Source of the DNA: Ephemerocybe angulata
Taxonomy: Eukaryota > Basidiomycota > Agaricomycetes > Agaricales > Psathyrellaceae
Assembly: GCA_013368325.1 (NCBI GenBank)
Contig: JAACJK010000126.1
Span: 55,026-119,025, forward strand
DNA: 64,000 nucleotides
Reading direction: 5' to 3'
Shown here in pieces: positions 33,937-44,289 of this stretch. Numbering within the stretch: position 1 is the first letter of the stretch; every line of letters starts with the position of its first letter. Under the pieces are notes generated by a model that was given only the letters and a program-made list of their open reading frames with translations, was not told the DNA's origin and made no database searches. The position numbers and the translations under genes are program-made.

Positions 33937-35306
33937 GCGCATAGGATGGTCGGCCCTTGAATTTACTTTCTGGGTTCAGTTTCCTTCCTATCCAATGCTT
34001 CAATTATCGCTACTGATATTTCTCCTGTCGTTCTATTTGTCTGATCCTGACCATGTTTCTTAGCTACGTACTCCGTTATTGCTCAGTTATCACCCTCAGT
34101 CTCAATCGTTAGCTTATCCATTATGCCACAGATACAAGTATACTTCCACATGATATTATAACCCCTCGATCAAGTACCCATTAGGATGGCATACTGGCTC
34201 CCTTGGCGGCAGGTTGGGGCTTGGGAGTCGAGGACTGTGCACGGGCTGCAAGATGAAACACACAGGCGCATTCCACTCGCACTGTACTACCAATGCTTGT
34301 GCGTATAGCTGCTGACGCCTTAGACAGGACCCTTCACAGTCACGGTACAGGGCGGGTGCAGAGGCGAGTATGTTATTGATGGAATATGTATACCATGGAA
34401 CACCGACAGGATGTGGATAGGGCACTAAGCGCCCAAACACAATGGTGACGCGATCGGCGCATAAGCTGATCATGTTCCCTTCACGTCAGACACAACGACA
34501 ATATGCGGTGAGTGTAGTACAGTGTAGTGCACGAAGCGCCGAGCCGCGGTCAAAAGCACCGCGCCATGGGTGGGTCTTATCTACCTCTGGACTTACCACT
34601 GGAGTTGTGAACTCGGAGAGAGGTGCCGAGTCATGGCATCCATGGGCGATAGGATCCACGAATCACGATGGGTACTACAACATCGGGGCGTACACCATCC
34701 ATTAATTGTTGCACTATACCAGCCTCTACTACTGCACCTCCTCTATTACCCTTTCCTCGCACTAAACAGGGTGAATTGTCGGTGCAGACCGCCTTGGTGG
34801 ACAGCATCATTTGAATTTTGTTGTGTTGCGTGCGTTTGCGATCACGAGCGTCCTGGACTGAATACGAGCAGTCCCATGCCAATGCACCAGCGGCAAGGCC
34901 TTAGGAGAAGCGTAGAATATCTACGTTGGACTTGGGCAGTGAGTTGGAAATGATCTGTCTGGCGCTGTGAGGATGAAGGTGTTGCTTTTGGCGGATTTCG
35001 TGACAGGTGCTCTTGTTCGGCAACACAGGCAAAACGCAGGCACATCGCACCCGAAACTCTAACCGGGTTGAATGAGTGTGAAAATTCTGAGTGACCAGTT
35101 GTTCATATCTCCAGGCGGTGCTATATAGAGTTTCGTCATCAGTGAAGCGATCGTGAGCGGCCATTCAATTCTAGTTGCCACTGCCAGTGGGTTGATATAT
35201 ATACTGAAATATGCCAGGAGCGAGTGCGAACTTTCTTCCTCCCGACTTCCTCCACAGCAAACTTCAAGCAACGCGACCAACCCTCTCCTCCCATCTTCAG
35301 TCAGCG
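33937..35306. other. Intergenic, holds R1 copy 3
   Basis: Apart from the R1 repeat, only unassigned frames are present (34442-34705, 34570-34953). A TATATATA stretch near 35195 lies about 110 bases before the start of the next gene and could be its TATA element. Confidence 0.4.
34390..34482 (-). repeat. Dispersed palindromic repeat R1, copy 3
   Basis: Shares about four-fifths of bases with 10190-10285 in the same orientation, including 'GAACACCG.CAGGAT', 'CTAAGCGC.CAAAC', 'ATGGTGACG' and the (now imperfect) palindrome GATCGGCGC-ATAA-GCTGATC, then 'GTTCCCTTCA'. It precedes paralogue 2 of the membrane-protein gene, as copy 2 flanks paralogue 1. Confidence 0.7.
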
Positions 35307-36681
35307 ATGACTTCCCAGGCGGCACATGCGGAGGATCTAACTGAGCAAAACATTGCTCTACTAGCATACTGCTTAGGCGTGAGTCATCCCATTTGGCCCC
35401 CTCGACACTTTACTCAACGTCTGGTCATCGTCACGCCCATATTTGGGACTGTAGGGAATAATGTTTGGTATGTCCTTTCTCTTTTACCTCTCCCTTTACG
35501 CAAAACCAATTAACCTCTACTCTAAACCAGGGGTGCATTGCATCCTGTTTTTCTTAGCCGCACGAATCCACTGGAGGATTCGAAGGGCTGACTGTAGGGC
35601 GCCAGCCGCGGTGCGTCTTGGGATCAAGTCTAGTCATCTACTCATGCTGAACTCAGTTCCTTCACTTGATAGATCCTCCTTATTGGGTCAACTATTATGT
35701 TTATCCTTACAGCCACGTATAAAGGTAGGCTTCCTCAGTCCTCCTTGTTTCACATCTGACATCTAAATGGTCTCTCATATAGGCGTCAGCACTTCCCAAC
35801 TTATCTACGCGTACAGCTCAGAGTGGAAAGAAGGCCCTAATGGCCCGCTGCTCCCGATATACTATCTACGAGACTATACTTCGGTCGAAAGCTGTGCGAC
35901 AATGTCGCTCATGTGTGTGCTAGTATGGCTGGGTGACATGTTAGCGGTGAGTACCCTAGTACCCTAGCCTTTCGCTGTTACCACATCCTGATGTAACAAC
36001 CATAGATATACCGTTGCGTTATAGTGTGGAACATGAACTGGTGGATTGTATCGCTCCCCATCATGCTCTTGATATCGAGCATAGGTACGCCCGTCTCTTT
36101 TAATCTTGTATCCGTGTAGCTTCTTATACTGATATGTATCAGCCATGGGTACCATCGTCAGCGTTGCATATAAGGACCCAGCCACCCTTTCCCCGCAGCA
36201 ATTGCGGTCGCTAATCAATGTAGCCTTCCCCGTCAACATCGCGCAGAGCTGCCTCATAACAGGACTCATAGTGTTCAAGATATGGCACCAGTATCGCGTC
36301 TCTCGCGCAGCTGGACTGCGCATGCATGGGAGGGGTATTGGGCTGCTCACAATCGCGAGAATAATTGTTGAGAGTGCGATAATCTTCACCATACAGCAAG
36401 TGGCCCTCTTTATCGCGTTCTACATGCAGAGTCCACTGCAATATATCTTTAAGGAGACCCTTGTGCCAAGCATAGGTGCGTAGCGCTTCATGTCTCTCCC
36501 AATACCTAAGCCGAAATGGCTGACCCTGGAATATGCGACTGCTCTAGGTAGTATCTTTGCGCTGATTACAATTCGCGTATACGGGGGAGTGCAAGAATTG
36601 CCTTCCGAATTCGCAACAACGGAGATCCAAATCCACCATCCCTGCAGTGGCGCTCCAACGCAAAGGCCGATTCCTGAGTGA
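35307..36681 (+). CDS. Multi-pass (about 7 TM) membrane protein of a basidiomycete-expanded family, paralogue 2
   Basis: An intact exon chain matches paralogue 1. It begins MTSQAAHAEDLTEQNIALLAY. After a tiny exon ('GIMF') comes 'VHCILFFLAARIHWRIRR', then 'ILLIGSTIMFILTATY'. The next exon has 'PIYYLRDYTSVES' and 'MSLMCVLVWLGDMLA', followed by 'IYRCVIVWNMNWWIVSLPIM'. A long exon holds 'YKDPATLS', 'SCLITGLIVFKIWHQYR' and 'GIGLLTIARIIVESAIIF'. The last exon is 'SIFALITIRVYGG' plus a polar tail to 36681. Introns begin GTGAGT, GTATGT, GTGCGT, GTAGGC, GTGAGT, GTACGC and GTGCGT. The 'IYRCxxVWN' and 'ARIIVESA' motifs are the family signature. Function is unknown; location should be a cell membrane. 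Both paralogues being open while their neighbours decay suggests the family is maintained. Confidence 0.78.
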
Positions 36682-39224
36682 AGCCCTTGCATTGGTTCGA
36701 TAACCGCAGCTACCACCATCTCACCACTCTAATGGGGGACGATGGTCTTGCCTTTTAATTATACAAATAGACAATAATCTTGTTTCTTTGCTTGCATTAT
36801 GTCTCTCACTGTTCCCTTCCTCCTCCCCTCTAGTCACGATGTTCTTTCTCGCAGTTTTAGATACCCTCAATCTCACTTTTCTCGCAGAGCTATATGCCCG
36901 ATGCCTTGCATCATAAATGCGACACTGGGATGGCAAATTCTCCAAGCAAATATCAGGTTTGAGTTGGTGTGGAGCCAATGTTGAGCATGAATCATACGAC
37001 GCTCAAATTCACCTTACGTAGGTGATTGACGAATGGGTTATCCGGACGCCAAAGTACCATGGTGTTCTTCTCTCGAAGGATGACTGGAAGGACCTGAATG
37101 TCTCGACATGATCTTCTCCATGCGAATATTGAGTTTGAGCATACCTGCATGTACTGATACTGGATCAGCGTAACCGCCGGAATGAGGAGACGAATGACGA
37201 AGATTCCGATACTGGAGACTCGGATCATCATGATTCATTGAACAAGGACCTAACAGTTAGCCTTCCGCGCAGTGATGCTTTCAATGAACGCTGATTCTCG
37301 AATCCGCTTCCAGGTCTCACACCCCCAGACGCTTCACAAAAATCTAGCCTTGTCCCAACAAAGTTCTTAGACCAGTACAACCAGTACAACTTGGTCTACA
37401 ACACGAACTACAATAATGTCCTGAATCCTGATTTGCTCACTCTGCCGCTCTGGAATCCCCAAAAACAGGGTGTATCGACGCACGCACTCGACCAACGCGA
37501 ACTCGAAAACGGCACACGCAGGCCCGAACAAACCCCGCCCCGTCACTAACCAGCCTCCACCACCGTCTTGGACCCCAGCAACCAACAGCCAACCGCTTCG
37601 CACAAACCCGCCCTCCATTCCTCCTCTACTGGCAATTGTTCTCCTCTCCCTCCACCCTCTATCCGACCCTCCCTGGCTACCACAATCCTGGTACCGACAC
37701 CCAATTCCGCCATCGCCCAACCCTCAACGAGTGATTTTATGACACATCCCTCTCTTCCCGAGGGAACGTGGGGGCGCAGGTGGGCGACGTTGGGGTGAAC
37801 GGATGGGGACGGGTAGGCGGCGGTCGCATCAGAACTGGATGGCAGCAGGGTCGATCGAGCAGGTTCCCTCCTCCCGAGGCAGAGAAGATGGAGTCCACAT
37901 TGGAAGGGCGACTGAGTCATCAATTATGAGAGATTATCGGGATTGAGTTAGTATAAGACCGTGACGCCCAGCCTGACGCGCCGATCAATGAGAGGAGCGT
38001 CTATCGCAGCGCATGGACGCAGATCTCATCACAGCCGCACTCCCGGTCAGCAGGTCAGAGCGCCACCTCCATCAGTCCGTTCACCATCTTCCCTGCCCCA
38101 CTGCTTTAACAGGCAGCCCAAAGAGAATGAGAGGCGCAACCTACCTCGAAGACGTGGGCGTCCAGCAGCGGCAGCTTCTACGCCCGTGTGTGCTCGCACC
38201 TGCACCTTGACTCACCTGAGACCCCATTACGACGCCGTGGACGACCATTATTTCGGGATTAGAGATGACCTATGCTGTGAGGAGTCGAGATGTGAGCGTG
38301 GACGGTGGGGCATAGTGGGGCGCAAGGTGACATACCATAGGAATACGCACTTCTGCATATGCACCTCTGCGCATCCCCGATTCCCGACTCCCCTTCCATC
38401 CCTGGATCTTGAGCTTTCTGATGATCAGACGCGAGTCGTTTTGATTTTGAACAGATACTGAGACATGCCGTACTGTTCAAAACTGAGAGCCTGCCAGGAG
38501 CCCATTGCTGCGAAGGATGGCAGGATCGAGACATGGAATAGAAACGTGTTAGCAAGGAGCAACAATCATGAGAGGAAACTCACGAGATTGGGTGTGCGGC
38601 GCCCGCGCTACCACCCCGCTCAGCTCTCTGCGAACTCGTTGACTTCGTTGGTCAGCCAATAATGATGCCCAGCACTATGCGACCGCAAATAAGTGTTCGC
38701 GGCGATGATGGTCGCTGAGAACAAGAAGTGCCTACCTGTGCGATCGCTTGATCAAACGCCGATCCACATGGTCGCGGGAATTGAGACAAGCGCCCAAACA
38801 TGTTTGCCTGCACGTATAGATCAAAATGCTATCGTAGCCAGTATAGAAAGATATAATTTCAATTGAATCAGCCTGATATGAGACTGGAGGTGTACGACGT
38901 ACCTCGGGACATATGTTAACTACATCCAAGCCCCCCCTGATGGGCAAGATCAAAGGGGTGTCGCTAGTATATGACACCTACCACAGGACCTTTATCTACC
39001 TACCTATCTACATGTACCTGTGCGACCACTAGATCTCTGGCCCGAGATCATTAGTGGCGACTTATTGTCATCCTTGCGGACGCGCACCAAGCGAAGCACA
39101 ACCCAAGTGCAGTATTATGAGCAATTTGACATGAGGTGGGTCCTGGTGGGACTAGAGTTCAATGTTTGAATGTTGCGTAGTGACTCACGCTCAATCATAC
39201 ATTGCGTATGGCTCGAACAGAACC
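36682..39224. other. Gene-poor stretch
   Basis: This 2.5 kb has overlapping low-complexity frames (Pro/Ser-rich at 37470-37742 plus, Gly-rich on the opposite strand; 37961-38461 plus) and no recognisable domain or trustworthy exon chain. A hydrophobic minus-strand reading at 37150-37231 ('IGIFVIRLLIPAVTLIQYQY') is the only notable segment and could be a membrane-protein remnant. Confidence 0.4.
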
Positions 39225-40040
39225 ACCACCACCGATGGGCGCTTAGCGGCCTCCGAATCGGCGGATGAAAATACGGGGATAGCCGCGGGTGATCCATCCG
39301 TCCCAAATTGGTTGGCGTTGCGGTGCCTGTATGTACCTCTCGTTTTCGCTAACCTCCATGACCGCCGGCGCCTACGACCTGTTCACCGCCAAACCCCTCA
39401 AACCGAACTGTATCTGGGGGCAAAGATTGGGAGACAACGAGATTCGAGCAAAGTACGTATTGCGATTTCCCTGTGATTTCACTAACCGTGATATCGAGGT
39501 GAGTATTCCGCATTCAAGTTTCGTCTAATCTAACGCACGCGCAGGTCCACCACACCGCCCTCCTCGCCTCCGTCGCCCACCTCACTGCCGCCGAAACCGC
39601 GCAACTCGCCCAATCCCTCTTGCTCATGTATCTCTCGCAATCGCTCTCCTACCCCGCCCACACCTGGGACCCCGCCAAGTCGAACCACGTGCACCTCACT
39701 GAGTTCCTCTCTGCACCGACGCCGCTCTGCAGCACCAACCCCTCGCTCTTCCCATCGCACCTCCCCGCGCTGCTGATTTTCGTGCCGCAGCTCATCCTCC
39801 CTGCGGTCGACTGCGGGCCCATGCCGACGGTGGGTAGGCCATTCCCAGCAAGCGTCGGGATTGAGCGCGGGGGGTGCATTGACGTTCGAGTTCTCCTTGC
39901 CCAGCTGTTGAAGCTCTTGAACCCCGAGGGTGAACACGCGGGCGTCAAGCGGTACTCGCAGGAGCAGGCGATCACGACACTCGCCATCATCATCGCCTTG
40001 TCACTGAACAGTGAAGACCGATGGGTGATAGAACCTCGGC
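39225..40040 (+). pseudogene. Decayed importin Kap121/Pse1, copy C, internally deleted
   Basis: 'WGQRLGDNEIRAK' (near 39415) is the N-terminal exon; after an intron-like gap it jumps to 'HHTALLASVAHLTAAETAQL' (39545 on). 'NPSLFPSHLPALLIFVPQLI' and 'PAVDCGPMPTVGRPFP' follow, then 'LLAQLLKLLNPEGEHAGVKR' and 'QEQAITTLAIII'. About 700-800 bases present in copy A between the first two pieces are missing. The 5' flank from GGGCGCTTAG (39237) resembles 7537 onward. The long open frame 39620-40096 is better preserved than copy A but lacks most of the protein. Confidence 0.85.
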
Positions 40041-40269
40041 TCAGGCGCAGTGAGCGTCTGATGGGCGGATTTGGAACTAAGGATAGAAGGGAATAGAGGG
40101 AATCTTTTTAGGTATCTGTTCTTGTACTCGCTCTCATGAATTTTGAGCTAACCATTATACAGGATATTTGCTTCTACGTGTACAATACGCCCATCGCCAA
40201 TTCCATCATGCGTTTCCTAACCTTCCGAACCCATCGCTGGTGTACCTCCTAGTCCCCGCCACACCATTC

Positions 40270-41940
40270 CCGCACTCCTTTTACAAAGAGAATATCTGGA
40301 GCTGAGGCAGCATAACAGCTCTGCAGGCATGTCGCACTGGTACATGCCGAACCAGTCGTACCCACGTACATCGCAATAACTCTCCGCCAAGCCTTAACAG
40401 TTCATTGCCTTGCAAATTGCGGGATACCATTCGACCTCTAGCACGGAACGCCATGTCAACCCTACCTCGCGATGATTTCCCAAACGGCGGCCACACCGGT
40501 GATAACTTCTCCTGATCCGGCACCCTCTCTATCGCGGTCGCGTCCACCCGTTCGCATCTGATTCTCCCGTCTGCACCGAGCGCAGTCCAACCAGAGCCTC
40601 AACAACCACGTCTCCTCCTCGCACCCACCCCACCTGCTGGAATGATGAACCGCATCCCAAGAGCATGGCCAGATAAGCTGGAGACGCATTGGAGTCTGAT
40701 TCGGACGCGGACAGGGTGTCGATGCTTTCGAACCTAAGGAGGGGGAGAACGAGGGCGAATAGGAAGAAGACAAGACGATTACGTTCTTCGAGTTCGATCT
40801 CTCGGGGAGGGAGGCCATGCCAGTGAAGCTGAGTGGCGAGGATGATGTGGTCTAAGGGGTCCCGGGTGTGGAAGGAGGAGGAAGAGAAATCGAGTGTGAT
40901 TCCGGAGGCTGGAGGGGTAGGGAAGAGAACTCGATGATGATGCCAAGAAAGAAGAGACGCGAGAGGCGAACACCCCCCCATTATCGAATACCAACTCACT
41001 GTTCCTCCCGATCCCGACGCAACACCTCTTTCGCCGCCCGTCATCGCTGAACTCTCCCAGTCCACACCGCCCTCGCCCCAAACCGAACTTGAAGCGCTCC
41101 CAGACGTCGTTGTCCTCGATGTCCAAGGTTACGCGCAGCAAGCTCGAGAGCGAACGACGACTGAATCAGCAGGGCATACTGCCCGAAGACGCGGGAGGCG
41201 ATGAATTCGTCCAACGCAAATGCAGCTGGAGCTGAAGTTGGACTGGCCCGACTGGGAGTCGAAGTGGGCGTGGGTTGGGTAGTGGGAGTAGGGCGAGCTC
41301 GAGTCTGCGTCAGACTCCGAGGCAGGTTCAGGAGGGATGCATCGAGGGATAACGGTACTCTCTGTACCGGAGGAAGATGAGGACAGACAACCTGGATGGA
41401 GAGATGTATGCTGGGTCGGGACTTAGAGGAGGAGGAGCTATGCTGCGAAGAAGGCGAATAGTCAGTGAGGTGGGAGCGCTGCGAGTAACGAGTGGGGCCT
41501 GTGAAAGATCCGCCGCACAGGATTCACTCCAGGATGGAGCCGAGCTCCGCCTCGTCGGCGGCGAGCTCGAGGACGTCGCAGTCGCCTTCCATCGCGTCCC
41601 CCATTTCGCCATCATTCGTCCACTCCCCAGGTATACATGTCGAGCAGGGTCCTGCGATGTTCGATCATGATGTGGAGGATATGTTGGCGCCTGCGACTGC
41701 ATTGTGGAAGCCACCGGGGAGGGAGCGGGCTCCGAGTAGGGCCGATGTCAGCGATACAGGGTCGAGTGGGCTGGGCGATGGGGAAAGGAGCCAGGAGCTC
41801 GCGTTGACGGAATCGGGAGTGCGAGACGGGCAACCGGCGCGAGCGAAGAGGATGTAGTCGTGTTTCTGGGTGCGAAAGGTAATGGTGGTGCGGGTGTACT
41901 CTGAGTCTGTGACCGCAGTCTAGTTCTCCGATACTCATAC
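40270..41940 (+). repeat. Block Z, copy 3
   Basis: Inverted relative to the 44.3-46.5 kb copy and aligned with it over most of its length. Plus-strand 'VPPDPDATPLSPPVIAELSQ' (about 41004-41064) matches the minus-strand 'PVPDATPISPSVIVELSQ' of copy 4. The other end (41620-41900) matches 44380-44600 and 19520-19750 with the motifs 'CTCGACATGTATAC.TGGGGAGT' and 'GGCGAA.TGGG.GACGCG' (complement). No frame spans it. Confidence 0.65.
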
Positions 41941-42147
41941 TTGATCAAGATAAAATACCTGTTCGGTCAGCGTTCGGTGACTTCCCCATGGCGCTCTGCG
42001 GACGTCGCACAGAGATTATTTACACTTGTAGATCCCCGCATCGGATGGGCTCAGGTTGAAATACCCGGTTGGTGTTTCCCGCATGGCGTTCTGCGTACAG
42101 CGCGCAGGGAAGTGTGTATTTCTATGCCATTTACAAATCCCACTGCG
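41941..42147 (+). repeat. Degenerate ~95-bp direct duplication
   Basis: 'TTCCCCATGGCGCTCTGCG' near 41982 and 'TTTCCCGCATGGCGTTCTGCG' near 42076 head two similar stretches in tandem, just before block b copy II. Confidence 0.45.
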
Positions 42148-42832
42148 GCGTCAGACACCTTTCCTGGATCACATTTTCCTTGCGCTACCACTTGTCGCAC
42201 ACTCACTTTTCTTGGTTTTCTAGATTGTTGGTTTATCGTTACCCCTTTCTTCTTGTGCTTTGTCTATATTATTCCAACCATCCTTATTTCTTCTTGCTGT
42301 GCTCGCATCTTCGTCCACCTTGTATATCTCCCTCGCCGTCGCTTTCTGTACTTGTACCCAGTGTAATACTCTCATTCCGCTGCGCATCTTGTTTTCTTTG
42401 TACTGTATATCTCGCCGCAGTTACCCTCATTCCCTCCCCCATCCATACATCCGCAATCGTCCCCTGCATTGTTTGCATTGCATTGCACCATCAATCCCTC
42501 TGTCCTCTTGAGCTTCATCTTATATTCTTCTTTACATTCACATAGTAACCACTCTTGGTTGCATGTTCAACTTGTATCACCTGCAGCATGTTACCCTCGG
42601 TCCTCTTGACCCTTTTGACAATCATATCGATATTCCATTTGCCCGCACCGAAAATTTGTCTAGTCCAGTGTGCTTACTACCCTAAGCCAATCAGAGGATG
42701 CGTGCAATCATCATTCCTATCCGTGCCCATGCCATGTCAACCCCCATTCATCCCAAGTATAACAGACATTCTCCGAGACTGGCCATGTGCTTTGAACTTG
42801 ATTGAATTATAGGATTAATACATATCCCAGAT
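42148..42832 (+). repeat. Block b, copy II, with intact empty site
   Basis: The uninterrupted paralogue of 24036-26492. The retroelement target sequence TGGATCACATTTTCCTT occurs once, at 42165-42181, continuing directly into GCGCTACCACTTGTCGCAC as in copy I beyond the element. It ends at 'CATATCCCAGAT', after which the copies share nothing. Confidence 0.88.
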
Positions 42833-42846
42833 GAGCATTGACCTAA

Positions 42847-43134
42847 GCCCAATCTCGCTTTGAAGAGGCTGAGAAGGCGTATGACAGTGCTGTCAAAGCG
42901 CGACTCAGCTCCCCAACCTTCTCATGCGTCAGTCATGGGGTATCGGATGCAAAGCTTGGGGGACTGTATGCGGAGATGAAAGGAGAGGAAGAGGCTTGCC
43001 GCTACTGGCAGGATTCTTACAAAGCTTCTAGGAGCAATGTCAATTGTTTAAACGAAATCCTCCGTCATATGGCTATGACCTCTCATGTGCCGTGGCTATA
43101 CACGACACTAGCGACTGGCCAGTGCTATGAATAA
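42847..43134 (+). pseudogene. Tetratricopeptide-like fragment
   Basis: A 95-codon frame without its own ATG start reads 'AQSRFEEAEKAYDSAVKARL' and 'GGLYAEMKGEEEACRYWQDS', with the small/aromatic spacing of TPR helices. It begins directly after block b and ends at TAA 43132. No upstream exons were found. I take it as a piece of a TPR protein gene moved here by rearrangement; which one is unknown. Confidence 0.45.
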
Positions 43135-43224
43135 GTGATGAAGGTCAATAAATCACCATCGAATACCGGAAAGCGATGCAGTAGCCTGAGATATGGCAGT
43201 CAGGCTCCCAGCGTCGATACAGGA

Positions 43225-43740
43225 TGAATACAAGACTCACGATAGCACTGTCCTTCCCAGTGCTTAATGATGTTCTGGCCAGGAGCGAAGATCGATGAGA
43301 GATCCGAATTTCGAGAGCGACGCCCGCTCGCCGGTAATAGTGGTTGCAGCGACTGTGATCACTTTCCGAATGCGAGCTGGAGTGTTAGCGTTCCCAGAGG
43401 CAACGGCGGTGTGACTTTGGGCACTAGAAGCGACAAGCTATTACCAACGAATAGGTATTAATAACACCTCAGAACAAGGTGGGGAGAATCGCACATTCTT
43501 AGCCGCCGTATCGATGGCCGAGTTCACAGCTTCTCCGAGGGACATAGACACAACGCTGGGGTCGCCGGAGGTCTGTTCCGTGGTTATCGCGAACTCCATA
43601 CCCGCAATACTATGTATCGAAGTCAGAAACAGAAGTCGGAATCGGGGCGCACGCGACTCACACATCGGAGGCAAAGCCCGAGCCAGCAGAGCTTAGCAAC
43701 ATCATATCAACCTCGTTGGCAACAGCAGATCCACTGAGTT
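43225..43740 (-). pseudogene. Subtilisin-like serine protease fragment (S8)
   Basis: The minus strand reads 'SSAGSGFASDV', then after a GTGAGT intron 'IAGMEFAITTEQTSGDPSVV' and 'SMSLGEAVNSAIDTAA'. A second intron (GTGCGA...TAATAG) leads to 'LVASSAQSHTAVASGNANTP', which includes the oxyanion-hole Asn, and 'VITVAATTITGERASLSKFG'. One or two bases are out of register before 'IFAPGQNIIKHWEG'. The catalytic Asp and His exons upstream and the Ser exon downstream are absent. Proteinase-K-type subtilases are secreted proteases of fungi; this is only an internal fragment. Confidence 0.82.
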
Positions 43741-44289
43741 TTATAGTCAATTAGTCAATGGCAACGCAGCGTACACTCGAGTCTCGGGTATTCAACGCGA
43801 CAGACGCATTCTCGATATTTAGGCGCGCAAGCGCTTATTTCATCGGACCGTTATATCGACGTATTTTGGGCATCAGTAAAATTTATACTACTTTGATATA
43901 CCCTTGGCTTCGAAGGCCACGACTAGCCCACCCAACCCGCCGAATTGGGTAAGTTGGAGCGAAAGTGGACCGAGTTGAACTCACTCATGTCTGCAGGGGG
44001 TTCAGCACTGAATGGCGAGCAAAAATAGAATGAATGTACCTCAGGTTAAACCCCGTCATTGTCCGTGCGCTAAAAGCACCAATTAGTGATGGACTGGCAT
44101 GTAAGGTGGTCATCCATACCGGGGTGCAGGCCAGGTGATTTCTTCGCTGCACCTTGGTGGTTCCGGCAGTGGACACTAGCTGGACGAAGCCTTGACGACG
44201 CTATTCTCAAACCTCGGTGATGATAGCCTCAGCACGAGGATACTAAGACTGGGATGGCCGACTTCGATTCTATCGGTCACATATCAGTA
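43741..44289. other. No supported gene
   Basis: A 64-codon plus-strand frame at 43758-43952 is the longest; it has no motif. I see no other structure. Confidence 0.4.

Noticed and set aside
37367..37742. Opposed Pro-rich and Gly-rich frames as genes
   Set aside because: They are mirror readings of one C-rich stretch with no splice signals or motif.
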